From: an uncultured Bacteroidales bacterium
GTDB lineage: Bacteria; Bacteroidota; Bacteroidia; Bacteroidales; Paludibacteraceae
NCBI GenBank assembly: GCA_900542355.1
Contig: UQNE01000030.1
Span: 1 to 18,044 of the forward strand
Reading direction: 5' to 3'
DNA: 18,044 nucleotides
Part shown: positions 1-7,897 of the stretch, in pieces
Numbering within the stretch: the first letter of the stretch is position 1
Layout of the letters: the number at the start of each line of letters is the position of its first letter
The notes under the pieces: model-generated
The model's database searches: none
The model's input: only the letters and a program-made list of their open reading frames with translations
What the model was told of the DNA's origin: nothing
Translations under genes and position numbers: made by a program

Positions 1-2758
1 TGCCGTTAGCAAAGCATATCGTGTCCGGCAGGTTGAGCAGGTTGTACGCAATGTGTGTGATACCTCTATCTAAATCGATGATAAGGTTGCCATTGGGGTC
101 ATAGAACTGCTCCACGCTATCGGTGGTATTGAGGTCTTGGTATTCCTTGACGGCGTATTGGTCTGCAGAACCGGCATAGTCGGTGATGTTTTGTACCTGA
201 TTGCCATAATAGGTATATTGCAAATCATCTATGACTTGTTGCTCTTGTGTATAGCGTTGCAGCCGGCGAATGTTGCCCATAGCATCATACTCGAAGAACT
301 CTGCCGTGGCGGGTTGCGCCTCATTGCGCAGATAGAGGCTCTCCGTCAGTCGGTTCTGTACATCGTACAGATACCCCATAGTCAGTACAGAGTCTGCGTC
401 GTGAACCCTACTTGCCGAGATACTACCGTTGTAGTACGCCGTTGCACCATTGGGCAGACTGTCCGCATAGAACAGATACTCCGAGAAATGACGATTCACC
501 GATTGGGTCTGTGCGTTGCGAATATCATAAGCATAGCGGGTAGTGTCCCGGCGGTTATGGCGCATTTGGGTGGTCAGTTGCCCATGCTCGTTGTAGAACC
601 ATTCAGACAAAAGTACCTCGGGCGTGTCATTGAGTTGATACTTGGTTTGCACAAGTCGCCCTGCGTGGTCATACGAGTAGGCATATCGCTCTGTCTGTAC
701 CCCCATAGGCGAATCGTACTCTGTATAGACACGCTGCGGCGTACCGTCGAAGTTATACGCCGTATAAGTATGTGTGCCATTGCCGGCAGCGTCTATACTA
801 TGCGACTGGATGACACGACCTTGCCTGTCGTAATAGTATGCCGTAGTGGTATAGCCGTTGTCAGATAGGTTGTATATGCGCTTACCCGTCTGCAATCCTA
901 AGGCATTGTCATATCGCTTGCCATATTCCGTTTTATCCCTGTACTGCAATAATGCTGCCACATCAGCGGGCAGACATTGCAGAAAATCGTATGTATCGTA
1001 GTAACAAACGGTCAGCAACTTGGTCTTCTGTACATGATAGAAATAACGTGAATACCCCGTATCTTCCATCGGGTACTTTTGCTGCCCGACAGCAAAAGTC
1101 TCTATTACCACCCACTGTGCAAACTGCTCTATTAAGCGAGCATGCGAAGTCGCCCCTATATTCACTTCCGCCGTATAAGCCACACGGCCATAAGTGTCGT
1201 ACTTCATAATTGTCCAATAGTTACCCCGCTTATGCTGATTGGCATCCTGCTGCATAGCCATCCTGCCTGTCTTGTCATATACCGACCGTATCTCCCCCGC
1301 ACCCGGGATATGCTTGCAGACAACATTACCCCGCTTGTCATAACGGTAGATATACGCATATTGCCGCATCAGTGCGGCTGTGTCCGCAAGGGCGGACTGA
1401 GCGGATAGTTGTTGAGTGATAGCGGGCGGCAAGGTATAGCGCAGGCGACCTAAGTCGTCGTACAAGTAATAGGTATCCGTTTGTGTGCCTTGCCGTAACA
1501 TTATCTCTCTGCCCATAGCATCTACCCAATGTGTAATCGGTTTTCCGTCGGGGTCGATGGTGGTAGTAATACGCAATGTACCTGCAGCATACTCTCCGTC
1601 GCGCTCCAAACCGTCTTCTGCAATACGGTATCGCTGTATAGGCGTGGTATTGACCTCATACTGCATAGTGGTCGGATGTGCTTGATAAGCCTCACCGGCA
1701 GTGGTAGTACGAACCAATCGCCCGTGGTCGCACACCTCTTTTGTTGTAGTGGTATAAGGTGCGTTGTCGGCATACTGCTCTATAGCCATAGTATGATAAG
1801 TTGATGCGTCTATCGGCTGCGAACCTTCGGTGATAAGCGGCAACCATTGACGAACCGTCCGGCTATCTCCGTCGTACTCGGTACGCACCACCATATCTTT
1901 GCCCGTAGGCGTTGCGGCTCTGATGGTCTGCTGATAGAGCCTATTCTGCTCATCTACATACGATAATGCTACAGCGGCTCGGGTACCATTCGCCATACTT
2001 ACTTGTCCGTCTTTGATTTGGACTGACGATGTGGCATCTAAGGGCGTTACCTCTACCATGTAGTTCTCACCGGCTAAAGGTGCAGTATGCTCGCCGCCAT
2101 AGAAATCGGAGGATATATACTCTTCGCGTTGCGGTGTGTTTTGCCCGATACCTACATAGCGTGTCTGCCAATGACTATTGCTGCATACTGCCCGCCCATA
2201 CGCATCATATACCACTTTTGTCCGCTGAATGCTCCGACACAAACTGCCTGCTATACTGTCCGCATTGTCCGCACACAGTCTATCCGGTTTGCGCTTATGA
2301 GAGGTGCCATCGTAGTACACACTATCTACCACAATATGGTCTCGGTTGTAAAGCCACAGGTTCTCACCGGCATTCTTCAGTATCAGACTGTGCTGATACA
2401 CAATAGGAACATTATGCGGATTGCTAAATAAATCAGTCAGTACAAAATCGGGTGTCTTGGTGTGCTTATACGCCACAATGATATGGCTATGCGGGGCAAT
2501 ATGTGTACCCGCACTGAAGCGCACCTGCTCGCTTTTGCCCTCTCCGCTCAATACCCAATCAGTCAGATCGACGGTACTGCCACTCATATTGTACAGTTCG
2601 ACAAACTCGCCATTGCTATACGGAGGTTGGGTAATCTGCTCATTGAGCGGACTATCATACATAATCTGACTGATAACCACTTCTTGAGCAGAAATCGTTA
2701 TGCTATGGATGAGGGCCATTGCCCATATCCAACAGACTATGTATCCTTTGTTTTTCAC
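1..2758 (-). CDS. Exported lamin-tail / DUF6443 / RHS (YD-repeat) protein, 3' end outside window
   Basis: The reading frame is open for 919 codons from a GTG at 2758 to the left edge, so the C-terminus is missing. Residues 1-25 form a signal peptide (Lys-rich start, hydrophobic core, ending near ISAQ). Residues about 26-206 read as a lamin-tail domain: VVISQIMYDSP, GEFVELYN, VDLTDWVLSG, FSAGTHIAP and LKNAGENLWLYN follow its beta-sandwich pattern. From about 230 comes a DUF6443-like region (ENYMVEV, then PTGKDMVVRTEYD), followed by YD repeats such as YYLYDDLGRLRYTLPP, YSYDHAGRLVQ, EYDAMGNIRRLQ and YDPNGNL. RHS/YD repeats in known proteins build a large beta-sheet shell. The GTG overlaps the upstream gene's TAG by one base (TAGTG), so translation is probably coupled. 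No in-frame ATG gives as good a signal peptide. The variable C-terminal tip, which would tell toxin from structural protein, is not visible. Family call is firm; function is unknown. Confidence 0.88.
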   Translation of the reverse strand, partial: MKNKGYIVCWIWAMALIHSITISAQEVVISQIMYDSPLNEQITQPPYSNGEFVELYNMSGSTVDLTDWVLSGEGKSEQVRFSAGTHIAPHSHIIVAYKHTKTPDFVLTDLFSNPHNVPIVYQHSLILKNAGENLWLYNRDHIVVDSVYYDGTSHKRKPDRLCADNADSIAGSLCRSIQRTKVVYDAYGRAVCSNSHWQTRYVGIGQNTPQREEYISSDFYGGEHTAPLAGENYMVEVTPLDATSSVQIKDGQVSMANGTRAAVALSYVDEQNRLYQQTIRAATPTGKDMVVRTEYDGDSRTVRQWLPLITEGSQPIDASTYHTMAIEQYADNAPYTTTTKEVCDHGRLVRTTTAGEAYQAHPTTMQYEVNTTPIQRYRIAEDGLERDGEYAAGTLRITTTIDPDGKPITHWVDAMGREIMLRQGTQTDTYYLYDDLGRLRYTLPPAITQQLSAQSALADTAALMRQYAYIYRYDKRGNVVCKHIPGAGEIRSVYDKTGRMAMQQDANQHKRGNYWTIMKYDTYGRVAYTAEVNIGATSHARLIEQFAQWVVIETFAVGQQKYPMEDTGYSRYFYHVQKTKLLTVCYYDTYDFLQCLPADVAALLQYRDKTEYGKRYDNALGLQTGKRIYNLSDNGYTTTAYYYDRQGRVIQSHSIDAAGNGTHTYTAYNFDGTPQRVYTEYDSPMGVQTERYAYSYDHAGRLVQTKYQLNDTPEVLLSEWFYNEHGQLTTQMRHNRRDTTRYAYDIRNAQTQSVNRHFSEYLFYADSLPNGATAYYNGSISASRVHDADSVLTMGYLYDVQNRLTESLYLRNEAQPATAEFFEYDAMGNIRRLQRYTQEQQVIDDLQYTYYGNQVQNITDYAGSADQYAVKEYQDLNTTDSVEQFYDPNGNLIIDLDRGITHIAYNLLNLPDTICFANG

Positions 2759-5700
2759 TATTCGTCTTGGGTTGCGTAGTGGTATTGATAGGCTTTGAGT
2801 ACCACCTTCTTGCCATTGTCGTCATATTGATATACCTCTACAAGGTTTCCGAGCAGATCATATTGGTAGTAGGTGGTTATGCCCCGTATGTCGGTTTCAG
2901 ATGATAGCCCGATATAGGGCAAATAGGTATAGCGTTTAGTGAATGCACCGGTAGTTTCTGTGGTGATATACAGCCGACGAGCATCCCAACTGTAGTGTGT
3001 GGTAGGCTGCCCGACAGGCGTAACGGATGTAGGCCGCAGCATCTTGTCGTAGGTATAGGTAGCCACTGTATCGTATCGGGAATCGCATCTGAGTTGCCCG
3101 GCTTCAACAGATACAGTATGAAAATCAGTGCTTAAAAGAGGCTGTTGCAGCCTAAGTAGCAATGAGGCACACGGAGCCGCGTATGGAGCAGATTGGGGGA
3201 ATGACAAACCTTCAGACTGCTGTTTCCGAACAATGGTGGTATCGATAATCATACTATCTGCTTTGTTGGAAAAGTCAAGTTGATAGAGCCTGTACAATGC
3301 AATTTCTCCTGCCGTGATATAATCTTGGTTTACTGTGTGTATTCCTTTTATCGTTTCTATAGGCATTTCTATTCGATTCTCTTTTACCAAGGTGCGCAAT
3401 CCTCGTGCATATACATCCGAACAAATATCAGACAACGACACCACATCATCCGGATAGGTATATCGAGTAAAATAATCCTTATCACCCCGTAGAAAACATT
3501 GCTCTTTGATACGCTTCTTCTGATCTCTTCGGAAAATGGTAGTCTCTGAATAAGTGCCATTGGTTTCATACCGAGAAAGTTTTTTGGATAGAGGATAATC
3601 TATGGGTATCCATATCCTATACGATAAACTACCCAATCGACCTGCGCTTTGGCGCACGAGTGTACTATCGTCTAAGGTGGGATAGGTGTAAGTGGTAGTT
3701 TTGCACAAACGGCTCGATTGGTTGTACTCTTCTTTTTTGATAAGTTTAGCCCGCCTGCTTGCCTGCGTAAGGTGGGCGTAAGCAAACAGTACCTGTTCAT
3801 TGCCTTTTATATCCAAGCGATCCGGCAAATGGTCGTAATACAGGAGGTTGTAGTACAATCGATTTGGCGTTTGCGTATTGTATATGATTTCCTTCACATA
3901 GGAGTATTCTATGATGTTTGCGCCAAAAGGTGTAAAATAGGGGTATATGATATAATGTTTCGACTCTTGTGCTGCCACATCGATAGCAAAATCGATATTG
4001 ATAATGCCGCTACTGGTACCCCTGCGGGGCAGTATAGCCGCAGAATCTCTAACCAAGTTGTTATCCGATATAGCAGATTGTGGAGAGAAAGCATTTTCAT
4101 CATACCAACCATACTCGTATCTTTTCTTCTGAAGCAGGGTATTGTCTTTGTCATACATCTCGATAGAAGCCGGCGATATGGTATGCAGTATACGCTCGGC
4201 ATCACGCTTACTTACCGATGATACACTTTCTACGGCTGATATATACTGATTGCCATTTCGTTTGATGATGCGTATCGAATCGTATGCGCATACTTGATAG
4301 GTAAAGCGCAGTTGTTTCCCTAACGGGTCTTTTGCGCCAATCATTGTACCAAAGGCAGGCTCGTCTATCCAATAGCCGTACATATCCAACACATCTACAT
4401 TGTTGCTGATGGGGCTTGCCGACCAATTATAATCGAACAAATACCTTATTTTTGCATTTTTATGCTCTATACTATGCAGGTATTGCCTGCTATACGATTC
4501 TATATCTGCTATTTTAGGAGATGTGTAGGTAAGGTGCCATGCACTAAGAGTATCTCGGTCAGCAAGAATATGCACATCTGTCAGGAAATGTTTTTGGGCA
4601 GTCCAATAAGAGCGATAGGATGTTCCTCCGTTGGCAAATGTACTGCAGAACATATCATCATCGTATATCTGGTTGTTTTTCTTTTCGTATTGCATATAGA
4701 TGGCAAACGAATGATCGGATGTGGTAATAGAATCCAACAATGCGTTCTTGAAGAGTTGCTTTTCGCCGTTGGTAAGGCAATAAGGTTGTGCCAAATTGGT
4801 AAGGTAAGGCTTAAGATTCAAAGTATCAGACCGATAGAAATCCATTTTCTTGCCTTCACCATTAACCAATTCATCCTCATGGGCAATAGACACAGTAGGA
4901 ACATAAGTATATCGGCATGGCTGTTCTTGCGGATTCGTCGAAGCATAATGGAACAGCATCTTTCTGCCATTGGGGGCTTCGATACTTACAAGCATCCAAC
5001 CGACAATATCGGGTTCCGTAGTGTAGTTGCCATTGATTTGGGTCGGTATAGATTGCATATACTCCAATGCCTCATCGCTACCGCCAAAAGTGTAACGATA
5101 GCCGTCTAAGGTAGTTATCACGATAGTAGAGGGTTGAGGCAATAAGTAGAGCGGTGAATCGTGAAAATCATTGCAATAAGTTCGTTGTTTCTCTTGTATC
5201 TGCATACCGGATAGATCGATCTCTACATAATCACCCGACAGAATAACAGCCCTGCCTGAAAAATCGATGATAAATTTACCACTATACTTACCAAATGAAA
5301 AACTATATATATCGCTCTCTAAATCGATGATATGCGCATTGCGGTTGTAGTGCTTGGCATTTTCCCACAACCGGTCGTTGCTAAAATCGCCATTGTATAT
5401 ATTTTCTGCTGTTTGCTTTGAGTAGGCTGAGTCACGCAGTACTGCCAACATCCCCTTTTGCAGATATCTGGTACTGAGGTTACCGGCATAGTCCCAAGTC
5501 TGCTCTTCGTATTCCATATCATCAGCAATACCGATGATTTCGCGGGTGATAGAGCCGCCTGCTTGCAGTGTCCATCCGTCGCCCACGATGCCGGAGTAAG
5601 TAAGCGGGCGAAAACCATCGCTTGTATAGGTAAGTCCTATAGGCCAATCAAAATCGACATCTTTTATTTGAAACAGATTGACGGAATATGCCAACTGCCC

Positions 5701-5814
5701 GGTATGGGGCATTACAGACAGATTGTGATACACCGGCAGGGGTGCATCTTGTGCCACAAGTATTGTGTAACAACCTATTAGGCTGCAAATCAATATCTTA
5801 AATCTATTTCTCAT
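2758..5814 (-). CDS. Exported RHS-type protein, N-terminal-half architecture (1018 aa)
   Basis: The product is secreted: a signal peptide covers residues 1-22 (MRNRFKILIC start, cleavage near LVAQ|DAP). Residues about 25-100 carry the opening seen in many Bacteroidota RHS proteins: a mature start with SVMPHTGQLAYSVNLFQI, then GIVGDGWTLQAGGSITREI and GIADD, corresponding to the family's G-GWSL-AGG-ITR pattern. A long beta-rich, Tyr-rich middle follows. The last 100 residues return to YD repeats (TYTYDKMLRPTSVTP, GITTYYQYDLLGNLVEVYQ) and stop at YHYATQDE. There is no T9SS sorting domain at the C-terminus and no autoproteolytic RHS core or toxin tip, so alone it is half an RHS protein. It overlaps the upstream gene by four bases (ATGA) and the downstream RHS gene by one, which implies stoichiometric production with both. 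A role as one half of a shell completed by the next gene is inference. Confidence 0.9.
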   Translation of the reverse strand: MRNRFKILICSLIGCYTILVAQDAPLPVYHNLSVMPHTGQLAYSVNLFQIKDVDFDWPIGLTYTSDGFRPLTYSGIVGDGWTLQAGGSITREIIGIADDMEYEEQTWDYAGNLSTRYLQKGMLAVLRDSAYSKQTAENIYNGDFSNDRLWENAKHYNRNAHIIDLESDIYSFSFGKYSGKFIIDFSGRAVILSGDYVEIDLSGMQIQEKQRTYCNDFHDSPLYLLPQPSTIVITTLDGYRYTFGGSDEALEYMQSIPTQINGNYTTEPDIVGWMLVSIEAPNGRKMLFHYASTNPQEQPCRYTYVPTVSIAHEDELVNGEGKKMDFYRSDTLNLKPYLTNLAQPYCLTNGEKQLFKNALLDSITTSDHSFAIYMQYEKKNNQIYDDDMFCSTFANGGTSYRSYWTAQKHFLTDVHILADRDTLSAWHLTYTSPKIADIESYSRQYLHSIEHKNAKIRYLFDYNWSASPISNNVDVLDMYGYWIDEPAFGTMIGAKDPLGKQLRFTYQVCAYDSIRIIKRNGNQYISAVESVSSVSKRDAERILHTISPASIEMYDKDNTLLQKKRYEYGWYDENAFSPQSAISDNNLVRDSAAILPRRGTSSGIINIDFAIDVAAQESKHYIIYPYFTPFGANIIEYSYVKEIIYNTQTPNRLYYNLLYYDHLPDRLDIKGNEQVLFAYAHLTQASRRAKLIKKEEYNQSSRLCKTTTYTYPTLDDSTLVRQSAGRLGSLSYRIWIPIDYPLSKKLSRYETNGTYSETTIFRRDQKKRIKEQCFLRGDKDYFTRYTYPDDVVSLSDICSDVYARGLRTLVKENRIEMPIETIKGIHTVNQDYITAGEIALYRLYQLDFSNKADSMIIDTTIVRKQQSEGLSFPQSAPYAAPCASLLLRLQQPLLSTDFHTVSVEAGQLRCDSRYDTVATYTYDKMLRPTSVTPVGQPTTHYSWDARRLYITTETTGAFTKRYTYLPYIGLSSETDIRGITTYYQYDLLGNLVEVYQYDDNGKKVVLKAYQYHYATQDE

Positions 5815-6863
5815 AGTTTCAAAATATCTTTAGACAAAACCTGCTCGTTGGCATAAATGTATAGCACATATATTCCTTTGGGTAACTTGTGCACATCTAT
5901 ATTGTATAAGTGTGTTCCTGCGTCTTGTGGTTCTATATCTGACCGATATGCGCACAATCCGCCCTCATAATGCAGGGAAAAGCCTACTTGCGCAGCCGTA
6001 CCCAAAGTGTATCTGATTTGTAATTGGTCAGATACGGGGTTCGGCATAGTCTCGATGTCGGTTACTATGTCGATTGCAGATATAATCTCTTGGGCTTGGG
6101 GAGTATCGCTTGTATTTTGAGAGGTGGTATCCTTATCGAAAGGATAATACAAACCAAATGATAATCGAGTAGAGTCAGCGCGAAGTATATGCAGGCAGTC
6201 AATTAGTTCGATAATCGGGTATCGACATTCCGGGTGATACCATTGGTAGATACAGTATTGCACATGGGTGGTATCCGTATCTATCTGCCTATACTGCCGC
6301 TGCGTATGGACACGCAAAACACTATCAAGCGTCATATCAGACAATCGCAAAGTGCCTAGTCCATCCGCAACAGTCACGGAGATGCCTTGGATATAGAACG
6401 GTATGGTGTGGGTATATTCGCCATAGCCGCTAAAGGTACTATATAGCGTATCTTGATAAGCAAACGGATACACCATTACCTTTTCCAGATAAACAAAATC
6501 TACTTGTATTGCAGCCGTCTCATACCCAATGCGAAAGAGTGTGTCGCCTACGAGACGATACTTATTGCGGGTATGCAGAAAGTGGCTGCTAAAACAAAGA
6601 GAATCATCGGGAATATAGTAAGTACAAGAGTATTCTTTAGGCAAAATAGTGGCAGCGGAAAAATCCCATACGCATGCGTCTCCGCAATCCGCAACAGACA
6701 CACCTTGTATCTCATATCGAATAGTGGTATCATTGCGATTGATGAGATGCTGCGGCTTGTTCAGCCGTGTGTTTGCAAAAGATAAAATAGGCGAACAAAG
6801 CAAGCAGAAATAGCACAATGCTACAATAAAGCGATACGGATGATGTTTTCTTTGTTTTGCCAT
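5811..6863 (-). CDS. Secreted protein with type A T9SS sorting domain (350 aa)
   Basis: First gene of the operon. Residues 1-30 form a Sec signal peptide (basic MAKQRKHHPYR, then a hydrophobic stretch ending SPILSFA|N). Residues about 270-350 match a type A T9SS sorting domain: MPNPVSDQLQIRY, a beta-sandwich, then LPKGIYVLYIYANEQVLSKDILKL-type ending. In T9SS bacteria this domain sends the protein across the outer membrane, is usually removed, and the cargo is often anchored to surface lipopolysaccharide. The middle has the segment ADGLGTLRLSDMTLDSVLR (about 166-184), which I recall as recurrent in uncharacterised Bacteroidota proteins beside RHS genes; this is from memory, not searched. It has no recognised enzymatic motif. 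Start at 6863 fits the signal peptide and lies about 20 bases after the predicted transcription start. Its TGA overlaps the next ATG. Secretion route is well supported; function is unknown. Confidence 0.85.
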   Translation of the reverse strand: MAKQRKHHPYRFIVALCYFCLLCSPILSFANTRLNKPQHLINRNDTTIRYEIQGVSVADCGDACVWDFSAATILPKEYSCTYYIPDDSLCFSSHFLHTRNKYRLVGDTLFRIGYETAAIQVDFVYLEKVMVYPFAYQDTLYSTFSGYGEYTHTIPFYIQGISVTVADGLGTLRLSDMTLDSVLRVHTQRQYRQIDTDTTHVQYCIYQWYHPECRYPIIELIDCLHILRADSTRLSFGLYYPFDKDTTSQNTSDTPQAQEIISAIDIVTDIETMPNPVSDQLQIRYTLGTAAQVGFSLHYEGGLCAYRSDIEPQDAGTHLYNIDVHKLPKGIYVLYIYANEQVLSKDILKL

Positions 6864-6890
6864 TTGGTATTAAATTATGCTTTCGTACTG

Positions 6891-6922
6891 CAAAGGTAAT
6901 GGTAAAAAATGATATTTGCAAA
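6891..6922 (-). promoter_or_regulatory. Bacteroidota-type promoter for the T9SS/RHS operon
   Basis: On the minus strand the -7 box TACCTTTG (6898-6891) is a full match to TAnnTTTG, and a TTTG -33 box lies at 6922-6919 with 20 bases between. The predicted start of transcription is near 6884, about 20 bases before the ATG at 6863. This is the only good promoter seen ahead of the three overlapping genes. Confidence 0.7.
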
Positions 6923-6940
6923 TAAAAAAGGTCTATTGGT

Positions 6941-6982
6941 CAATTTATAAGGAAAAAGACCTATAAAATACCTATAAATTGG
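6941..6982. repeat. Imperfect inverted repeat upstream of the RHS-operon promoter
   Basis: CAATTTATAAGG at 6941-6952 and CCTATAAATTGG at 6971-6982 are inverted copies differing by one base, with an 18-base spacer that holds a further CCTATAAA (6960-6967). It begins about 20 bases upstream of the -33 box at 6919-6922. It could be an operator or an AT-rich hairpin; there is no T-tract making it a terminator. The rest of 6983-7053 holds nothing I recognise. Confidence 0.4.
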
Positions 6983-7053
6983 AGTGGTGCATTATGACCA
7001 AGTGTAAGAGATTGTGGGTTTGGAGTTACATTTTGGTAATGTTAAAATAGTTT

Positions 7054-7097
7054 TTAGGTCGGCTTTAGGTCTCGACAAGGTTTCGACGAAGTCGGCT
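7054..7097. repeat. Degenerate tandem repeat, 11-nt period, 4 units
   Basis: Four consecutive 11-base units tile this stretch exactly: ttaggtcggct, ttaggtctcga, caaggtttcga, cgaagtcggct. The period is not a multiple of three and no gene covers it. It resembles the arrays at 10888-10964 (minus strand) and 17959-18044. Bases 7098-7147 downstream show no structure. Confidence 0.6.
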
Positions 7098-7147
7098 CAA
7101 GAACAAAGTAGCAGAATGTATGGGAAAATGGGAGTTATAGAAACAAA

Positions 7148-7275
7148 ATGATAGAACACGATATTTGTATGATATAACACGATATTTGTATGACATAACA
7201 CGGCATTTGCATGATATGCGCACTATCCTTGCAGTATGCACACTAACTTTGCAGCATACACACTATCTATCTGCC
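7148..7275. repeat. Degenerate tandem repeat, about 21-nt period, 6 units
   Basis: Six imperfect units of 21, 21, 21, 22, 20 and 23 bases start at 7148, 7169, 7190, 7211, 7233 and 7253. The first two differ at one base and share the core AACACGATATTTGTATGA; later copies diverge to a CACTATCCTTGC / CACTAACTTTGC form. A 21-base spacing puts each copy on the same face of the helix (two turns). The array ends at the rsmD terminator and lies about 230 bases upstream of the RHS-operon promoter. It may be an array of protein-binding sites or a decayed minisatellite. Confidence 0.65.
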
Positions 7276-7320
7276 ATAAAAAAGAGGCTGCCGAACCGTA
7301 AGTTAGTCGGACAGCCTCTT
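7276..7320 (-). terminator. Intrinsic terminator downstream of rsmD
   Basis: On the minus strand AAGAGGCTG-T-CCGA pairs with TCGG-CAGCCTCTT across a roughly 12-base loop (one bulged base), followed by a run of T (TTTTTTAT). It begins eight bases after the rsmD stop codon, the expected position for ending the rsmD transcript. Confidence 0.85.
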
Positions 7321-7327
7321 ATTGTTT

Positions 7328-7858
7328 TTACACAAAGAAAGTAAAATTGACGCTACCGTAGGTGCGATGAGAGTCGAAATGCGGGTGCAAAGAGAAATCG
7401 TGGTCTTTGCCATGCTCCAAGACGAACAACCCGTCGGGTTTGAGCAGTTGGTGCTCAAAAATCAAATCGGGCAAAGTAGGCAGGCTTTCCAATGCGTATG
7501 GCGGGTCGGCAAAGATAAAGTCGAACTGCAAATGGCAAGCATTGATATACTTAAATACATCACCCCTAACAACTGTCAGATTATTGATTCCTAATTGCTT
7601 GCAGGCAGAGATAATAAAGTTCTGCTGCGTGTGCGCCAACTCTACCGCCGTTACCTCTTTGGCTCCACGACTAACAAACTCCAACCCGATTCCCCCCGTG
7701 CCGGCAAAGAGGTCGAGCATCTCTGCGTCCTCAAAGTCGATACGGTTGTTGAGCAGGTTGAAAAGACTCTCCTTAGCAAAGTCGGTAGTAGGTCGTGCGG
7801 TGATATTTTTAGGGGGCGCCAATCGACGCCCCCTAAATTGTCCGGATATAATTCGCAT
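7328..7858 (-). CDS. rsmD: 16S rRNA (guanine(966)-N(2))-methyltransferase RsmD
   Basis: RsmD transfers a methyl group from S-adenosylmethionine to N2 of G966 in 16S rRNA, acting on the assembling 30S subunit in the cytoplasm. The 176-aa length is normal. The N-terminus MRIISGQFRGRRLAPP and RPTTDFAKESLFNLL (22-36) match the family's RNA-binding start. The SAM-binding motif I is DLFAGTGGIGLE (49-60), the motif II acidic residue is in AVELA (71-75), and the catalytic DPPY is at 118-121. The start at 7858 gives the conserved MRIISG opening. It follows the upstream unknown gene by 39 bases on the same strand with no promoter visible between, so it is probably co-transcribed with it, and it ends at a clear terminator. 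Confidence 0.95.
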   Translation of the reverse strand: MRIISGQFRGRRLAPPKNITARPTTDFAKESLFNLLNNRIDFEDAEMLDLFAGTGGIGLEFVSRGAKEVTAVELAHTQQNFIISACKQLGINNLTVVRGDVFKYINACHLQFDFIFADPPYALESLPTLPDLIFEHQLLKPDGLFVLEHGKDHDFSLHPHFDSHRTYGSVNFTFFV

Positions 7859-7897
7859 AAATTATGTACCCAATAGAACAATAGAATAGAGAATAGA

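Noticed and set aside
137..868. A 243-codon plus-strand open frame
   Set aside because: It lies antisense to the continuous RHS/DUF6443 frame, which has clear YD repeats; the plus-strand translation has no domain sense.
7244..7251. TAACTTTG on the plus strand as a promoter -7 box
   Set aside because: It falls in a 21-nt repeat unit, has no -33 box at the right distance, and only antisense DNA follows.
7148..7275. A CRISPR array
   Set aside because: The units are contiguous and imperfect with no spacers, and no cas gene is present.
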